Shown here: positions 8,331 to 17,990 of the stretch, one piece after another | Position numbering within the stretch: position 1 is the stretch's first letter | Layout: each line of letters opens with the position of its first letter | NCBI GenBank assembly: GCA_026390795.1 | Contig: JAPLFG010000002.1 | Coordinates: forward strand, 186,001-250,000 | Length of the DNA stretch: 64,000 nt | Direction of reading: 5' to 3' | Source: Ignavibacteriales bacterium | Lineage (GTDB): Bacteria; Bacteroidota; Ignavibacteria; Ignavibacteriales; Melioribacteraceae | The notes under the pieces: model-generated | What the model saw: only the letters and a program-made list of their open reading frames with translations | What the model was told of the DNA's origin: nothing | The model's database searches: none | Program-made: the position numbers and the translations under genes

Positions 8331-10274
8331 ATGGGAAAAATTATAGGAATTGATCTTGGAACAACGAATTCGTGCGTTGCGGTTATGGAAGGAAACGAAC
8401 CGGTAGTAATTCCAAATTCGGAAGGTGGAAGAACGACTCCATCTGTTATTGCATTTACAAAATCCGGTGAAAGATTGATCGGGCAGCCGGGAAAACGTCA
8501 GGCTGTTACTAATCCACAAAACACAATCTTTTCGATCAAACGATTTATGGGAAGAAAAAGAGAAGAAGTTGATGTTGAAGCAAAGGAAGTTCCATACAAA
8601 GTTGTTGCTGGTGATAACGGATCCGCAAGAGTTGAGATTGGCGACAGATTATATTCGCCACCGGAAATTAGTGCAATGGTTTTGCAAAAAATGAAAAAAA
8701 CCGCGGAGGATTATCTTGGTCAGGAAGTTACTGAAGCTGTAATTACTGTACCGGCATATTTTAATGATGCACAGCGCCAGGCAACAAAAGACGCCGGTGA
8801 GATTGCCGGATTGAAAGTGAAGAGAATTATAAATGAACCGACAGCAGCGGCTCTTGCATATGGATTAGACAAAAAACATAAGGAAGAACTTGTTGCAGTT
8901 TATGATCTTGGCGGCGGAACATTTGATATTTCGATTTTGCAGTTAGGCGAAGGTGTATTTGAAGTTAAATCAACAAATGGAGATACACATCTTGGCGGTG
9001 ATGATTTTGATCAAAGATTAATTGACTATCTCGCTGATGAATTTCAGAAACAGGAAGGAATTGATCTGCGAAAAGATCCAATGGCTCTTCAGCGTTTAAA
9101 GGAAGCTTCTGAAAAAGCAAAGATTGAACTCTCGTCATCAGTTCAGACGGATGTTAATTTACCGTTTATTACTGCTACACAAGATGGACCAAAGCATTTA
9201 AATATTAATCTCTCAAGAGCAAAATTTGAGCAGCTGATTGATGATCTGATTCAGAGAACAGTTGGACCATGTGAACGTGCAATTAAAGATGCAGGCGTTT
9301 CAACTTCTCAGATTGATGAAGTTATCTTAGTGGGCGGTTCAACAAGAGTCCCAAAAGTTCAAGAACTTGTTAAAAGTCTTTTTGGAAGAGAACCGCATAA
9401 AGGTGTAAACCCGGATGAAGTAGTAGCAATCGGTGCAGCAATACAGGGTGGTGTTCTTGCAGGTGATGTTAAAGATGTTCTTCTGCTCGATGTTACACCT
9501 CTTTCACTTGGTATTGAAACTCTTGGCGGCGTCTTTACAAAATTAATTGAAGCGAATACGACTATTCCGACTAAGAAGAGTGAAGTATTTTCAACAGCAT
9601 CAGATAATCAGCCGTCTGTGGAAATCCATATTCTTCAGGGTGAACGTCCGATGGCAGTTGATAATAGAACCTTAGGGAAATTTCATTTGGATGGAATTCC
9701 GCCGGCACCACGTGGTATTCCTCAAGTTGAAGTAACTTTCGATATTGATGCTAACGGAATTCTTCATGTAGCGGCTAAAGATAAAGCCACAAGCAAAGAA
9801 CAAAGTATTAGAATCACTTCTTCAAGCGGACTATCTAAAGATGAAGTTGAGAAGATGAGGCAGACTGCAAAAGAACATGCGGCGGAAGATAAAAAGAAGA
9901 AAGAAGCTGTTGAAGTAAAGAATCAAGCGGATAATCTGATCTTCCAAACAAAGAAACAAATCGAAGAGATGAAAGACAAAATTACATCGGAACAGAAAAA
10001 CCAGCTTGAAAGTGAAATAAAGAAAGTTGAAGAAGCAATTGCATCAAACGATACGGATAGAATAAAAACTGCAACTGATGGATTGACCAAAGTATGGAAT
10101 GAAATTTCGCAAAAGTTATATGCTCAGCAAGGTCCAACACCCGGAGCGCAAGGCGGAGAACCATCTGAAGGTCAGCCACAAGGTGAACCGCAGCAGAAGT
10201 CGACTTCAGATAAAAAAGATGAAAAGAATGTTGAAGACGCATCTTATGAAGTCGTTGATGATGATAAAAAATAA
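8331..10274 (+). CDS. dnaK: Chaperone protein DnaK (Hsp70)
   Basis: The protein has 647 residues, the usual length. The N-terminal ATPase shows [56 protein letters not shown] and [11 protein letters not shown]. The substrate domain shows [17 protein letters not shown] and GERPMAVDN. The C-terminal lid ends in a Gly/Gln/Pro-rich linker and EVVDDDKK, close to the classical DnaK tail. dnaJ and grpE are not adjacent; instead small heat-shock genes flank it on both sides, suggesting an operon pairing holdase and foldase. The RBS region AAAGGA lies 8 bases before ATG. Confidence 0.98.
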   Translation: MGKIIGIDLGTTNSCVAVMEGNEPVVIPNSEGGRTTPSVIAFTKSGERLIGQPGKRQAVTNPQNTIFSIKRFMGRKREEVDVEAKEVPYKVVAGDNGSARVEIGDRLYSPPEISAMVLQKMKKTAEDYLGQEVTEAVITVPAYFNDAQRQATKDAGEIAGLKVKRIINEPTAAALAYGLDKKHKEELVAVYDLGGGTFDISILQLGEGVFEVKSTNGDTHLGGDDFDQRLIDYLADEFQKQEGIDLRKDPMALQRLKEASEKAKIELSSSVQTDVNLPFITATQDGPKHLNINLSRAKFEQLIDDLIQRTVGPCERAIKDAGVSTSQIDEVILVGGSTRVPKVQELVKSLFGREPHKGVNPDEVVAIGAAIQGGVLAGDVKDVLLLDVTPLSLGIETLGGVFTKLIEANTTIPTKKSEVFSTASDNQPSVEIHILQGERPMAVDNRTLGKFHLDGIPPAPRGIPQVEVTFDIDANGILHVAAKDKATSKEQSIRITSSSGLSKDEVEKMRQTAKEHAAEDKKKKEAVEVKNQADNLIFQTKKQIEEMKDKITSEQKNQLESEIKKVEEAIASNDTDRIKTATDGLTKVWNEISQKLYAQQGPTPGAQGGEPSEGQPQGEPQQKSTSDKKDEKNVEDASYEVVDDDKK

Positions 10275-10309
10275 ATTCATGTAATAAAAAAAATAAATCG
10301 GAGGTCAGT

Positions 10310-10702
10310 ATGACTGAACAAAAAGAAATGGTAGAAGTAAAAAATAAAAGAAGTTGGGATGAAGCTCTCGAAGTTGAATCCTGGGTAGCTCCTTTAATTG
10401 ATATCTACGAAACTTCAGAAGATTATTTTCTAATGGCTCAGATGCCCGGGGTTTCCAAGGAAGATGTTAAAATTAAACTTGAAGAGGGACACCTCATAAT
10501 TATGGGAAGAATCACTTTCGACGAAGTTATAAACCGTAAATATGTTCTGAAGGAAACAGAGACAGGCAACTTTTATCGTAGATTCAAAATTTCTGAAAAT
10601 ATTGACGAATCTAAAATTGATGCAAAGCTTGATAACGGCGTGCTCAATGTGAAACTTCCTAAACATGAAAGAATGAAACCAAAAACGATTGAAATAAAGT
10701 AA
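10310..10702 (+). CDS. Hsp20-family small heat-shock protein (second copy)
   Basis: The protein has 130 residues. Its alpha-crystallin domain contains LIDIYETSEDYFLMAQMPGVSKEDV, FYRRFKISENIDES and the LDNGVLNVKLPK signature. It is clearly diverged from the first copy at 7854, with a shorter N-terminal arm, so this is not a recent duplication. A GGAGG site precedes the ATG. It is the last gene of the chaperone unit, closed by an intrinsic terminator 25 bases downstream. Confidence 0.93.
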   Translation: MTEQKEMVEVKNKRSWDEALEVESWVAPLIDIYETSEDYFLMAQMPGVSKEDVKIKLEEGHLIIMGRITFDEVINRKYVLKETETGNFYRRFKISENIDESKIDAKLDNGVLNVKLPKHERMKPKTIEIK

Positions 10703-10727
10703 ACCGTTTGAAGCTTTCAGTGTTATT

Positions 10728-10759
10728 AATAATCCCGCTTAGGCGGGATTATTATTTTT
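10728..10759 (+). terminator. Rho-independent terminator of the chaperone operon
   Basis: AATAATCCCGC (10728-10738), loop TTAG, GCGGGATTATT (10743-10753): a perfect 11-bp stem followed by ATTTTT. Confidence 0.9.
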
Positions 10760-10809
10760 AAAACCTTTTGATTGAATTAAACATCACTTCTCTTTAATTT
10801 GGTTATGTG

Positions 10810-12789
10810 ATGAAAAAACTTACTGCATTTATACTGTTAATTTTATTTACCGGCTTGCTTTATCTAGCGGACAATGAACCCAACGCCACAGAGTCAAATA
10901 ATTCGGTCTCAATTAACAATTATACTGACGGGATACTCAAATCAGAGCTAGCTAAAGTTGATAAACGCGCAAATTATAATCTGGATGTTGAATTCGATGC
11001 TAACGCCAAAAAGATCTTTGTTAAAGAGAACATTACTTGGATAAACAAAACAAACTCACCTACAACGGAAATACAATTCCATTTTTATGCAAACGGATAT
11101 AAAAGCAATAAAACACTCTTTGCTAAAGCGTTTCCAATCAATTCCGAAACTCAAACTCAAACGAATGTTAAGACATTTTTGGTGAATGGAAAATTAGCTG
11201 AATTGATTTATTTCCAACCAGAAATAGAAAATCCACACGACAGCACTGTTGCAAAAGTAATTTTAGACAAACCGGTTCTACCGGGCGATAGCGTAAATAT
11301 ATTTTTTGATTATTCAATGAAGATTCCCCGTTCGGTTAAAAGAATGGGTTATGCTACAGGAAGAAATTTTTTCTTTGTCTCACAGTGGTTTCCAAAAGTC
11401 GGAGTCTTTGAAAATGGGAGATGGGTATGCAGCCAATATCATCCTTACTTGAATTATTATTCAGACTTCGGCGATTACTCTGTTAAAATAAAAGTGCCGA
11501 AAAATTATATTGTTGCCGCCACCGGTGTTGAAACTGAAAAATCTACTGATATAAACTCCTCAGTATTTAAATTTGTTCAATCGGGTGTTCATGATTTTGT
11601 TTGGCTGGCTTCAGATAAAATTCTACATCGGAATGAAACATACAAACGTAAAGATGGAACTCAGGTAACAATTCAAGCATATGTACAGCCGGAGCGTGAA
11701 AAATATTTTGACCGATATTTTCAAACCGTAAAAAATTGTCTTACTTATTTTGAAGATAATATTGGAATTTATCCGTATCAAAATGTAACTCTGGTTGATG
11801 TTCCGCGCACTTCCGCCTCCGGAGGAATGGAGTATCCAACTCTTTTCACCGTTAGTGCCGAATTATTTTCCCCTAAAGAAACGGGCGGACCGGAGTATCT
11901 TGTCACACATGAATTTTCTCATCAGTTTTTCCAAGGTCTAATTGCCAGCAACGAAGTTTATGAAGCCTGGCTAGATGAAGGTTTCACATCGTATATAGCA
12001 ACAAAAATAATGTATCATTATCAGCCGGAAATCTTAGAGAATTTTAAATTCGCTTCTTACATTCCAGTTTTTGGATTAAATTTTCTTTCTTTCAATGACA
12101 TACCATTGATCTATACTCTTGTAGATATTCAAATGCCTGAAGGTTCAAGAAGCGCAAACTCCTACTACAAAAATTTATCTATCGGTACACTTGCCGATAC
12201 TTCTTACAAACTTCCAACAAGGTTATCCTACGTTGTAAATTCTTATAATAAACCGGAACTTGTTCTTCTTACTCTTGAAAGATATGTTGGTCATGAAAAG
12301 ATGATGGCAATCTTGAAAGAATATTACAATGAGTTTAAATACAAGCATCCGAATGCGGCAGATTTCATTTCGATTGTCCAGAATAACTGCAATGAAGATA
12401 TGAGTTGGTTCTTCGATGAATTTTATAAATCTCCTAAATATTTCGATTATAAAATAACTTCTATCAAGCAGAATTCATCAGACGAATATGAAGTATTGGC
12501 TGAACGTCTTGGCGATGGATCATTTAAAAATGATATTGCGCTCTATACGGATAAGGACACATTGTACCAGAAATGGGATGGAACAGAGCGATGGAAACTT
12601 TTAAAATTTAGAACGAAAAATAAAGTTATTGCCGCAGAAATTGATCCTCAAAGAAAGAATTTACTTGATATAAATTTCGCAAATAATTCATTTACTGTTG
12701 AGCCGCGTGTGTGGGCTTCGTTATCGCTCGTAATCCGTTTATTCTTTTGGATTCAAAATGCACTTGTACTGTTGGGAAGCATAGGATGA
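10810..12789 (+). CDS. M1-family zinc metallopeptidase, exported
   Basis: The protein has about 659 residues from ATG 10810 (a GTG sits directly before it). It starts with a hydrophobic signal segment (KKLTAFILLILFTGLLYLA). The catalytic region has the exopeptidase-like GGMEYP at 338-343, the zinc motif HEFSH at 367-371 and the third zinc ligand E390 in EAWLDEGF, exactly HExxH-x18-E as in M1 aminopeptidases. The last ~25 residues are hydrophobic (SLVIRLFFWIQNALVLLGSIG) instead of a T9SS sorting domain, so it may stay membrane-anchored. The substrate is unknown. The next gene overlaps by four bases. Confidence 0.9.
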   Translation: MKKLTAFILLILFTGLLYLADNEPNATESNNSVSINNYTDGILKSELAKVDKRANYNLDVEFDANAKKIFVKENITWINKTNSPTTEIQFHFYANGYKSNKTLFAKAFPINSETQTQTNVKTFLVNGKLAELIYFQPEIENPHDSTVAKVILDKPVLPGDSVNIFFDYSMKIPRSVKRMGYATGRNFFFVSQWFPKVGVFENGRWVCSQYHPYLNYYSDFGDYSVKIKVPKNYIVAATGVETEKSTDINSSVFKFVQSGVHDFVWLASDKILHRNETYKRKDGTQVTIQAYVQPEREKYFDRYFQTVKNCLTYFEDNIGIYPYQNVTLVDVPRTSASGGMEYPTLFTVSAELFSPKETGGPEYLVTHEFSHQFFQGLIASNEVYEAWLDEGFTSYIATKIMYHYQPEILENFKFASYIPVFGLNFLSFNDIPLIYTLVDIQMPEGSRSANSYYKNLSIGTLADTSYKLPTRLSYVVNSYNKPELVLLTLERYVGHEKMMAILKEYYNEFKYKHPNAADFISIVQNNCNEDMSWFFDEFYKSPKYFDYKITSIKQNSSDEYEVLAERLGDGSFKNDIALYTDKDTLYQKWDGTERWKLLKFRTKNKVIAAEIDPQRKNLLDINFANNSFTVEPRVWASLSLVIRLFFWIQNALVLLGSIG

Positions 12790-13679
12790 ATATAAGCATA
12801 AAACAAATATTGCTTCATGGTATCAGATCAGTTTTCCATAACGATAAATTTGTAATTATTATGTGGGCATTTAATGCTATGGCAGCATTAGTGCTTGCTG
12901 TTCCAATCTATAATATTCTTATTGATAATTTAGGTACCTCATTAACAAGTGACCGGTTAGCGCTAAGTTTTGATTACATGTGGTATATTCAGTTTAGAAA
13001 TCTCTATAATATCCAGCTAAATCACCTTCCATTAAGTATCTATTTTGTTGTAGGTATCTACGCCCTAATTCAAACTTTTTTCCTAGGTGGTTTGATTTCG
13101 ATTTTTCAGAATCCGGATAAAAATCATACGGTTGATTTTTTCTACGGCGGAGTAAAATATTTTTTACGATTTACAAAAGTACTTCTAATTTCTCTTCTCT
13201 TCTTTGCCGCTGCATTTAAAATTAATGATTACTCAGGCGATCTAATTTCCATTATGTTTAAAAATTCCGAAAACGTTTATGCCGACTTTATTCTAAAAGC
13301 TTTGCGTTATCTTCTGCTTGTATTTTTTATCGGGATAGTTACGATGGTCTCTGATTATTCCAAAATTTCGCTTGCTGTTAAAGACAAAAACGAGATATTC
13401 AAAGAATGTTTAAATGCGATACGGTTCATAAGTAATAATTTCAGCAAAGTATTTATTACATTTTTGATTGTTGCAATAATTGGTGCCCTCGGTTCTATCA
13501 TTTATAATGTTATAGGAAGATTCATTCCGCGGACACCATTCTATTTTTTATTCGTCTCCTTTATTCTTCAACAAATGTTAATTATCTTTCGATTGCTTGT
13601 GAGAATGTTGTTCTATTCAACAGAAGTTAATTTATTTAATGATCTAAGCGCGGATGTCGTTAGAGCTGAAGCGCAATAA
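12786..13679 (+). CDS. Multi-pass membrane protein of unknown function
   Basis: The start was chosen at ATG 12786, which overlaps the M1 peptidase stop as ATGA; longer upstream frames lie inside the peptidase gene. The protein has about 297 residues with six or so hydrophobic segments (VIIMWAFNAMAALVLAVPIY, IYFVVGIYALIQTFFLGG, VLLISLLFFAAAFK, LLLVFFIGIVTMV, ITFLIVAIIGALG, FLFVSFILQQMLIIF). No family motif is recognised. Coupling to the peptidase gene suggests a joint role in the envelope, but this is only inferred from position. Confidence 0.8.
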   Translation: MNISIKQILLHGIRSVFHNDKFVIIMWAFNAMAALVLAVPIYNILIDNLGTSLTSDRLALSFDYMWYIQFRNLYNIQLNHLPLSIYFVVGIYALIQTFFLGGLISIFQNPDKNHTVDFFYGGVKYFLRFTKVLLISLLFFAAAFKINDYSGDLISIMFKNSENVYADFILKALRYLLLVFFIGIVTMVSDYSKISLAVKDKNEIFKECLNAIRFISNNFSKVFITFLIVAIIGALGSIIYNVIGRFIPRTPFYFLFVSFILQQMLIIFRLLVRMLFYSTEVNLFNDLSADVVRAEAQ

Positions 13680-13695
13680 TTTTCGTGAAAAATAT

Positions 13696-14241
13696 ATGGC
13701 AATTGTACCAATATCAATTTATGGTGATAAGATTTTACGGCAGAAAGCCCAGCCGGTAAAAGAAGTCACCGATGACATTATCAGAAAAATTAAGAACATG
13801 TTTGATACGATGCGCAATGCCAATGGAATTGGACTTGCAGCAAACCAAGTGGGTTATAGAGAATCTATATTTGTTTTAGATCTCGATGGAGCAGACGGTT
13901 ATGAAAAATTTAAACCGATTGTGATGATTAACCCCAAAATACTTCTTCAATCTGATGAAAAATCTTTTAAAGAAGAAGGGTGCCTGAGTCTTCCTAATTT
14001 ACATGCTAATGTTCTTCGTTCAGACCAAATTAAAATCCAATTTATGGATACGGATGAAAAAGAAGTTGAAATGGAAGCAGATGCTATGCTGGCTCGCGTA
14101 ATTCTGCATGAGTATGATCACTTAATTGGGAAGATGATCCCGGACCGCGTTGCCGAAGATATAAAACAAAAGCTTTCTGCTGAATTATCGAACATTATGA
14201 ATAGGGAAGTTGAGATTGAATATCCGATCACTGAAGGATAA
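13696..14241 (+). CDS. def: Peptide deformylase
   Basis: ATG 13696 gives 181 residues. All three catalytic motifs are intact: GIGLAANQ at 44-51, EGCLSLP at 94-100 (metal-binding Cys96) and HEYDH at 138-142 (two metal His and catalytic Glu139). It removes the formyl group from nascent N-termini. fmt, which adds the formyl group to initiator tRNA, follows 46 bases downstream, the common def-fmt pairing. Confidence 0.96.
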   Translation: MAIVPISIYGDKILRQKAQPVKEVTDDIIRKIKNMFDTMRNANGIGLAANQVGYRESIFVLDLDGADGYEKFKPIVMINPKILLQSDEKSFKEEGCLSLPNLHANVLRSDQIKIQFMDTDEKEVEMEADAMLARVILHEYDHLIGKMIPDRVAEDIKQKLSAELSNIMNREVEIEYPITEG

Positions 14242-14287
14242 TTCACACCGAAGAATTCCTGCCGGAACTATTGAGCGGAGTTAAAAA

Positions 14288-15247
14288 ATGAAAATTGTTT
14301 TTATGGGAACGCCAGAATTTGCGATTCCTTCGCTCAAAATACTTCTTCAATCCAAACACAAAATTGCTGCTGTTGTTTCTGCACCAGATAAAGAACGCGG
14401 AAGAGGAAAACAAATCTCCTCTACATCGGTTAAGATTTTTTCATCGGAAAATAATTTGGAAGTTCTGACTCCAATTTCTCTGAAAGATGAAAAATTTATC
14501 CAGCGCCTTAAAGAACTTGAACCGGATCTGATCATTGTTGTTGCATTTAAAATTCTACCGAAAGAAGTTTATTCGATTCCAAAAGAAGGATCGTTCAATC
14601 TGCATGGCTCTTTATTGCCGAAATACAGAGGGGCCGCACCTATTCAGTGGGCAATCATAAATGGAGAAACCGAAACGGGAGTGACAACATTTTCCTTAGC
14701 AGATAAAGTGGATACAGGAAATGTTATCATCCAAGAAAAAATCAAAATTGATGATGATGATGATTTCGGTACTCTTCATGATAAAATGATGATAATTGGT
14801 GCAAACGTTGTCTCTAAGACTGTTGAATTGATTGAAAATGGAAAAGTTGTTTCTTCAAAACAAAATGATTCTATCGCTTCTCCGGCTCCAAAAATCACAA
14901 AAGAAATTTGTAAGATTGATTGGGCAAGAAGAGATATTGAAATTCATAATTTGGTACGGGGATTATCGCCTCATCCGGGCGCCTATTTTGAAAGGAACGG
15001 AAAGAGTTATAAGGTTTTTAAAACTAAAATAATTGGTGATAGTTTTGAAGCCATCAGAGATCAGTTCAAACAAAAATTGTCGATTGATGACAGCCAATCA
15101 CAGAATACAATAAAAATTTTAGAATCTAAAAAAGAAATATTTGTCAAAACAAATAACAGCTATCTGCAGATTCTTGAACTTCAACCCGAGGGACGTAAAC
15201 GAATGACTGCAGAAGAATTTTTGAGAGGATACTCTTTAACCGACTAA
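14288..15247 (+). CDS. fmt: Methionyl-tRNA formyltransferase
   Basis: The protein has 319 residues. The N-terminal formyltransferase domain starts KIVFMGTPEFAIPSL and carries the SLLPKYRGAAPIQWAI motif, with its catalytic-region Asn/His (FNLHGSLLP) and DTGNVI. The C-terminal OB-like domain includes RGLSPHPGAYF. It formylates Met-tRNAi using 10-formyl-THF. It is coupled with def upstream and is five bases from the next gene. Confidence 0.96.
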   Translation: MKIVFMGTPEFAIPSLKILLQSKHKIAAVVSAPDKERGRGKQISSTSVKIFSSENNLEVLTPISLKDEKFIQRLKELEPDLIIVVAFKILPKEVYSIPKEGSFNLHGSLLPKYRGAAPIQWAIINGETETGVTTFSLADKVDTGNVIIQEKIKIDDDDDFGTLHDKMMIIGANVVSKTVELIENGKVVSSKQNDSIASPAPKITKEICKIDWARRDIEIHNLVRGLSPHPGAYFERNGKSYKVFKTKIIGDSFEAIRDQFKQKLSIDDSQSQNTIKILESKKEIFVKTNNSYLQILELQPEGRKRMTAEEFLRGYSLTD

Positions 15248-15251
15248 TGGA

Positions 15252-16235
15252 ATGCTAATGAGAAATAATCGTTATGAAAGTATTATTGATGCAATCGGCA
15301 GAACACCGATTGTTAAACTTGGAAATATCTCTAAAGGATTGAAAGCCACAATTTGGGCAAAGATGGAATTCATGAATCCCGGCGGAAGTATTAAAGACCG
15401 TATTGCAAAATACATGATTGAAAAAGCTGAGAGGGAAGGTAAGATCAAACCCGGTGATACCATTCTTGAAAACTCTTCTGGTAATACTGCAATGGGTCTG
15501 GCAATTATATGCCGGCAAAAAGGTTACAAACTGAAAATTGTTATTCGTAATACAACAAGTAAAGAGAAAATTAAAATGCTGGAAGTTCTTGGCGTTGATG
15601 TTGTTAAAGTAGATGCATCACTTCCGCCCGAACATCCCGATTCCTACAATCAATATGCATTGAATCTCACAAAAAAAGATCCTTCACTTTATTACATAGA
15701 TCAACACAACAATCTTGATAATAACGAATCGCATTACATGACGACCGGGCCTGAAATTTGGGAACAGATGGAAGGGAAGATCGATTATTTTATTGCTGCG
15801 GTTGGAACCGGAGGTACAATATGCGGCGCCGGAAAATATCTTAAAGAAAAAAATCCAAATATTAAATTGATCGGTCTTGATCCTGTAGGATCTGTTTTTT
15901 ATGATTGGTTCAAATACAAAAAAATGATTAAACCGGAACATTATTTGGTTGAAGGAATGGGAGATGAATTTCTGATAGATACTGCGCAATTAGATATTTT
16001 GGATGATATGATGAAGGTAGAAGATAAAAAAGCATTTGGATGGGCAAAGAAGATTGCATTCGAAGAGGGAATTCTTGCCGGAGGATCGAGCGGTGCTAAC
16101 GTTTACGGCGCGGTTCATCTTGCACGTGAAATTGACCGCGAAGCAAATATTGTTACTCTTATTTGCGATTCCGGCTACAAATATTTTAGTACAATTTATA
16201 ATGATGAATGGTTAGCCAAGAATAATCTCTTGTGA
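15252..16235 (+). CDS. PLP-dependent cysteine synthase / cystathionine beta-synthase family enzyme
   Basis: The protein has 327 residues (a second in-frame ATG lies six bases later). PLP Schiff-base K48 is in GGSIKDR, the substrate loop is NSSGNTAMGLA and the phosphate cradle is VGTGGTICGAGKYL; AGGSSGANVYGA and DSGYKYFSTIYNDEW close the domain. There is no C-terminal CBS pair. The sequence style (IDAIGRTPIVKL, EGMGDEF) is closer to cystathionine beta-synthase-like enzymes than to classic CysK, but activity cannot be decided from sequence. A gamma-family PLP enzyme lies 370 bases downstream, so a transsulfuration pair is plausible. Confidence 0.88.
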   Translation: MLMRNNRYESIIDAIGRTPIVKLGNISKGLKATIWAKMEFMNPGGSIKDRIAKYMIEKAEREGKIKPGDTILENSSGNTAMGLAIICRQKGYKLKIVIRNTTSKEKIKMLEVLGVDVVKVDASLPPEHPDSYNQYALNLTKKDPSLYYIDQHNNLDNNESHYMTTGPEIWEQMEGKIDYFIAAVGTGGTICGAGKYLKEKNPNIKLIGLDPVGSVFYDWFKYKKMIKPEHYLVEGMGDEFLIDTAQLDILDDMMKVEDKKAFGWAKKIAFEEGILAGGSSGANVYGAVHLAREIDREANIVTLICDSGYKYFSTIYNDEWLAKNNLL

Positions 16236-16291
16236 GCTGGATAAAATTTTATATTATTTAACTAATGTCATGCATACTTTTAAAAACCTTA

Positions 16292-16375
16292 GCCACAAAG
16301 ACACTAAGGCACAAAGAAATATCAAAAAACGAATAAATATCAAATTTATACTTGGTGCCTTAGTGCCTTAGTGGC
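16292..16375. repeat. Long inverted repeat (REP/MITE-like) in a gene-free stretch
   Basis: Two 25-base arms (16292-16316 and 16351-16375) pair with about 3 mismatches around a 34-base AT-rich loop; each arm contains the word CACTAAGGCAC or its complement. The surrounding 372-base gap (16236-16607) shows no convincing gene. A TAATTTTG at 16575-16582, matching the Bacteroidota -7 element TAnnTTTG, may be part of the promoter for the next gene. Confidence 0.7.
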
Positions 16376-16607
16376 AAAAAAAAATCATTTCTTGCGTAAC
16401 ATCAGTTATTTGATTCATTTCATGGTCGTCATCATGAGAGATGATCTATTTTAGGTTTTCGATAGGGGAATGATTAGCAAAAATCATTTTACTAGACGAC
16501 TCGAAGTTTAAAATGATAATACTTCCTTCCGATTATTAAATTATGTCAGAATAGAATCCCTCGTTTAATTTCAGTAATTTTGTTTAGCAATTTATCAGGA
16601 GTTTAAG

Positions 16608-17930
16608 ATGTTAGACGAAAAAGTTGAAAAGAAAAAAAATGTTCAGGATGATTCTAAATACTCGATGGATACTCATTTAATTTATGGTAAAGATGTTTCC
16701 GATAAATGGGATTATTCTCATCATGTAACGGCACCGATTTCATCATCAACTACGTTCCGGCTTGATTCTGTTGAGCGTGGAGCGCAAGGTTTTATGCAAT
16801 TCGCTAATACGGAAGAATTTGGAGACAAAGCGCCAATTTTTATTTATGATCGTCTTGGCGAACCAAATAAAGATATGCTGGAAGAAAATTTAGCTTATGT
16901 TGAAAAAGGAGAAACGGCAGTCAGCTTTGCAAGCGGAATGGGCGCAATTTCCGGAGTGCTTGGAAGTTTAACCAAGAGCGGTGATCAAATAATCACTCAT
17001 AATACTTTATACGGCTGCACAATATCATTGTTCAATAACTGGTATCCGAAGTACAATATCAAAGTTTCACCAATTGATTTGACAACTCACAATAGTATTC
17101 TAAATACTTTAACAGAGAAAACAAAAGTAATTTATTTTGAAACGCCGGCTAATCCAAATATTCAAATAGTTGATGTAAGAGCGGTTGCGGAGATTGTCAA
17201 AGAGGTCAACAAGACAAGAAATGAAATTGATCAGATAAAGATTGTTGTTGACAATACTTTTGCAACTCCTTTTTGTCAAAGACCAATTGAATTAGGAGCT
17301 GATTTTGTTGTCCACTCACTCACAAAAGGAATCGGTGGATTTGGAACTGATATGGGTGGAGTTGTGATAGGTAAGAAGAAGTATCGTGATTTACTTCTTT
17401 TATATAGAAAAGATTTTGGAGCTGTATTGAATACAAAAAGTGCGTGGGCAATTCTGACATACGGCTTACCGACTCTTGCATTAAGACAGAGACACCAGAT
17501 TAAATCAGCCATGAGAATTGCGGAATTTCTTAATGCTCATCCAAAAGTTGAATTCGTAAATTATCCTGGTCTTCCAAATTTCAAAGGTTATGAAATTGCA
17601 AAAAAACAGATGGTTGACTTCAACGGAAATTTTGCACCGGGAAGTCTTCTCTATTTTGTTTTAAAAGGAAATACGCCGGCAGAAACAAAAGAAGTCGGTG
17701 GCAGATTTATGGATTATGTTGCCGATAACGCTTATACAATGACACTTGCGGTATCCTTAGGTCATACACGCACTTTAATTGAGCATCCCGCTTCTATGAC
17801 ACACTCTGTTGTTCCTCCGGATAAATTAAGGGAGCGCGGAATCGATGCTGGCGGTGTTCGTCTGGCAATTGGTCTTGAAAACACAGATGATATTTTGTTG
17901 GACTTAGATGAGTCATTAAAAGCAATTTGA
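16608..17930 (+). CDS. Cys/Met metabolism PLP enzyme (cystathionine gamma-synthase/lyase or methionine gamma-lyase type)
   Basis: The protein has 440 residues and a fold-type I gamma-family architecture: HHVTAPISSSTTF, YDRLGEPN, SFASGMGAISG, VIYFETPANPNIQIVD, PLP Asp in VVDNTFATPFCQRP, Schiff-base Lys in VVHSLTKGIGGFG, and SLGHTRTLIEHPASMTH near the C-terminus. The ~45-residue N-terminal extension and an insertion around NTEEFGDKAP make it longer than E. coli MetB (about 386 residues). Reaction specificity cannot be assigned. An AGGAG site lies just before the ATG. Confidence 0.88.
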   Translation: MLDEKVEKKKNVQDDSKYSMDTHLIYGKDVSDKWDYSHHVTAPISSSTTFRLDSVERGAQGFMQFANTEEFGDKAPIFIYDRLGEPNKDMLEENLAYVEKGETAVSFASGMGAISGVLGSLTKSGDQIITHNTLYGCTISLFNNWYPKYNIKVSPIDLTTHNSILNTLTEKTKVIYFETPANPNIQIVDVRAVAEIVKEVNKTRNEIDQIKIVVDNTFATPFCQRPIELGADFVVHSLTKGIGGFGTDMGGVVIGKKKYRDLLLLYRKDFGAVLNTKSAWAILTYGLPTLALRQRHQIKSAMRIAEFLNAHPKVEFVNYPGLPNFKGYEIAKKQMVDFNGNFAPGSLLYFVLKGNTPAETKEVGGRFMDYVADNAYTMTLAVSLGHTRTLIEHPASMTHSVVPPDKLRERGIDAGGVRLAIGLENTDDILLDLDESLKAI

Positions 17931-17943
17931 TATTCCCAATTAT

Positions 17944-17967
17944 CCTTCCGCTTTACAAAGTGGAAGG
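17944..17967 (+). other. Stem-loop after the PLP enzyme gene
   Basis: CCTTCCGCTT, loop TACA, AAGTGGAAGG: a 10-bp stem with one mismatch, 13 bases after the stop. No T-run follows, and the 3' arm contains an AAGGAG-like sequence about 24 bases before pgeF, so it may modulate read-through rather than terminate. Confidence 0.4.
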
Positions 17968-17990
17968 AGATCGGATCTACCGGCTACACT

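Noticed and set aside
10810-12789. M1 peptidase as a T9SS cargo
   Set aside because: The C-terminus is a hydrophobic anchor-like segment with no NPFNP-type sorting domain.
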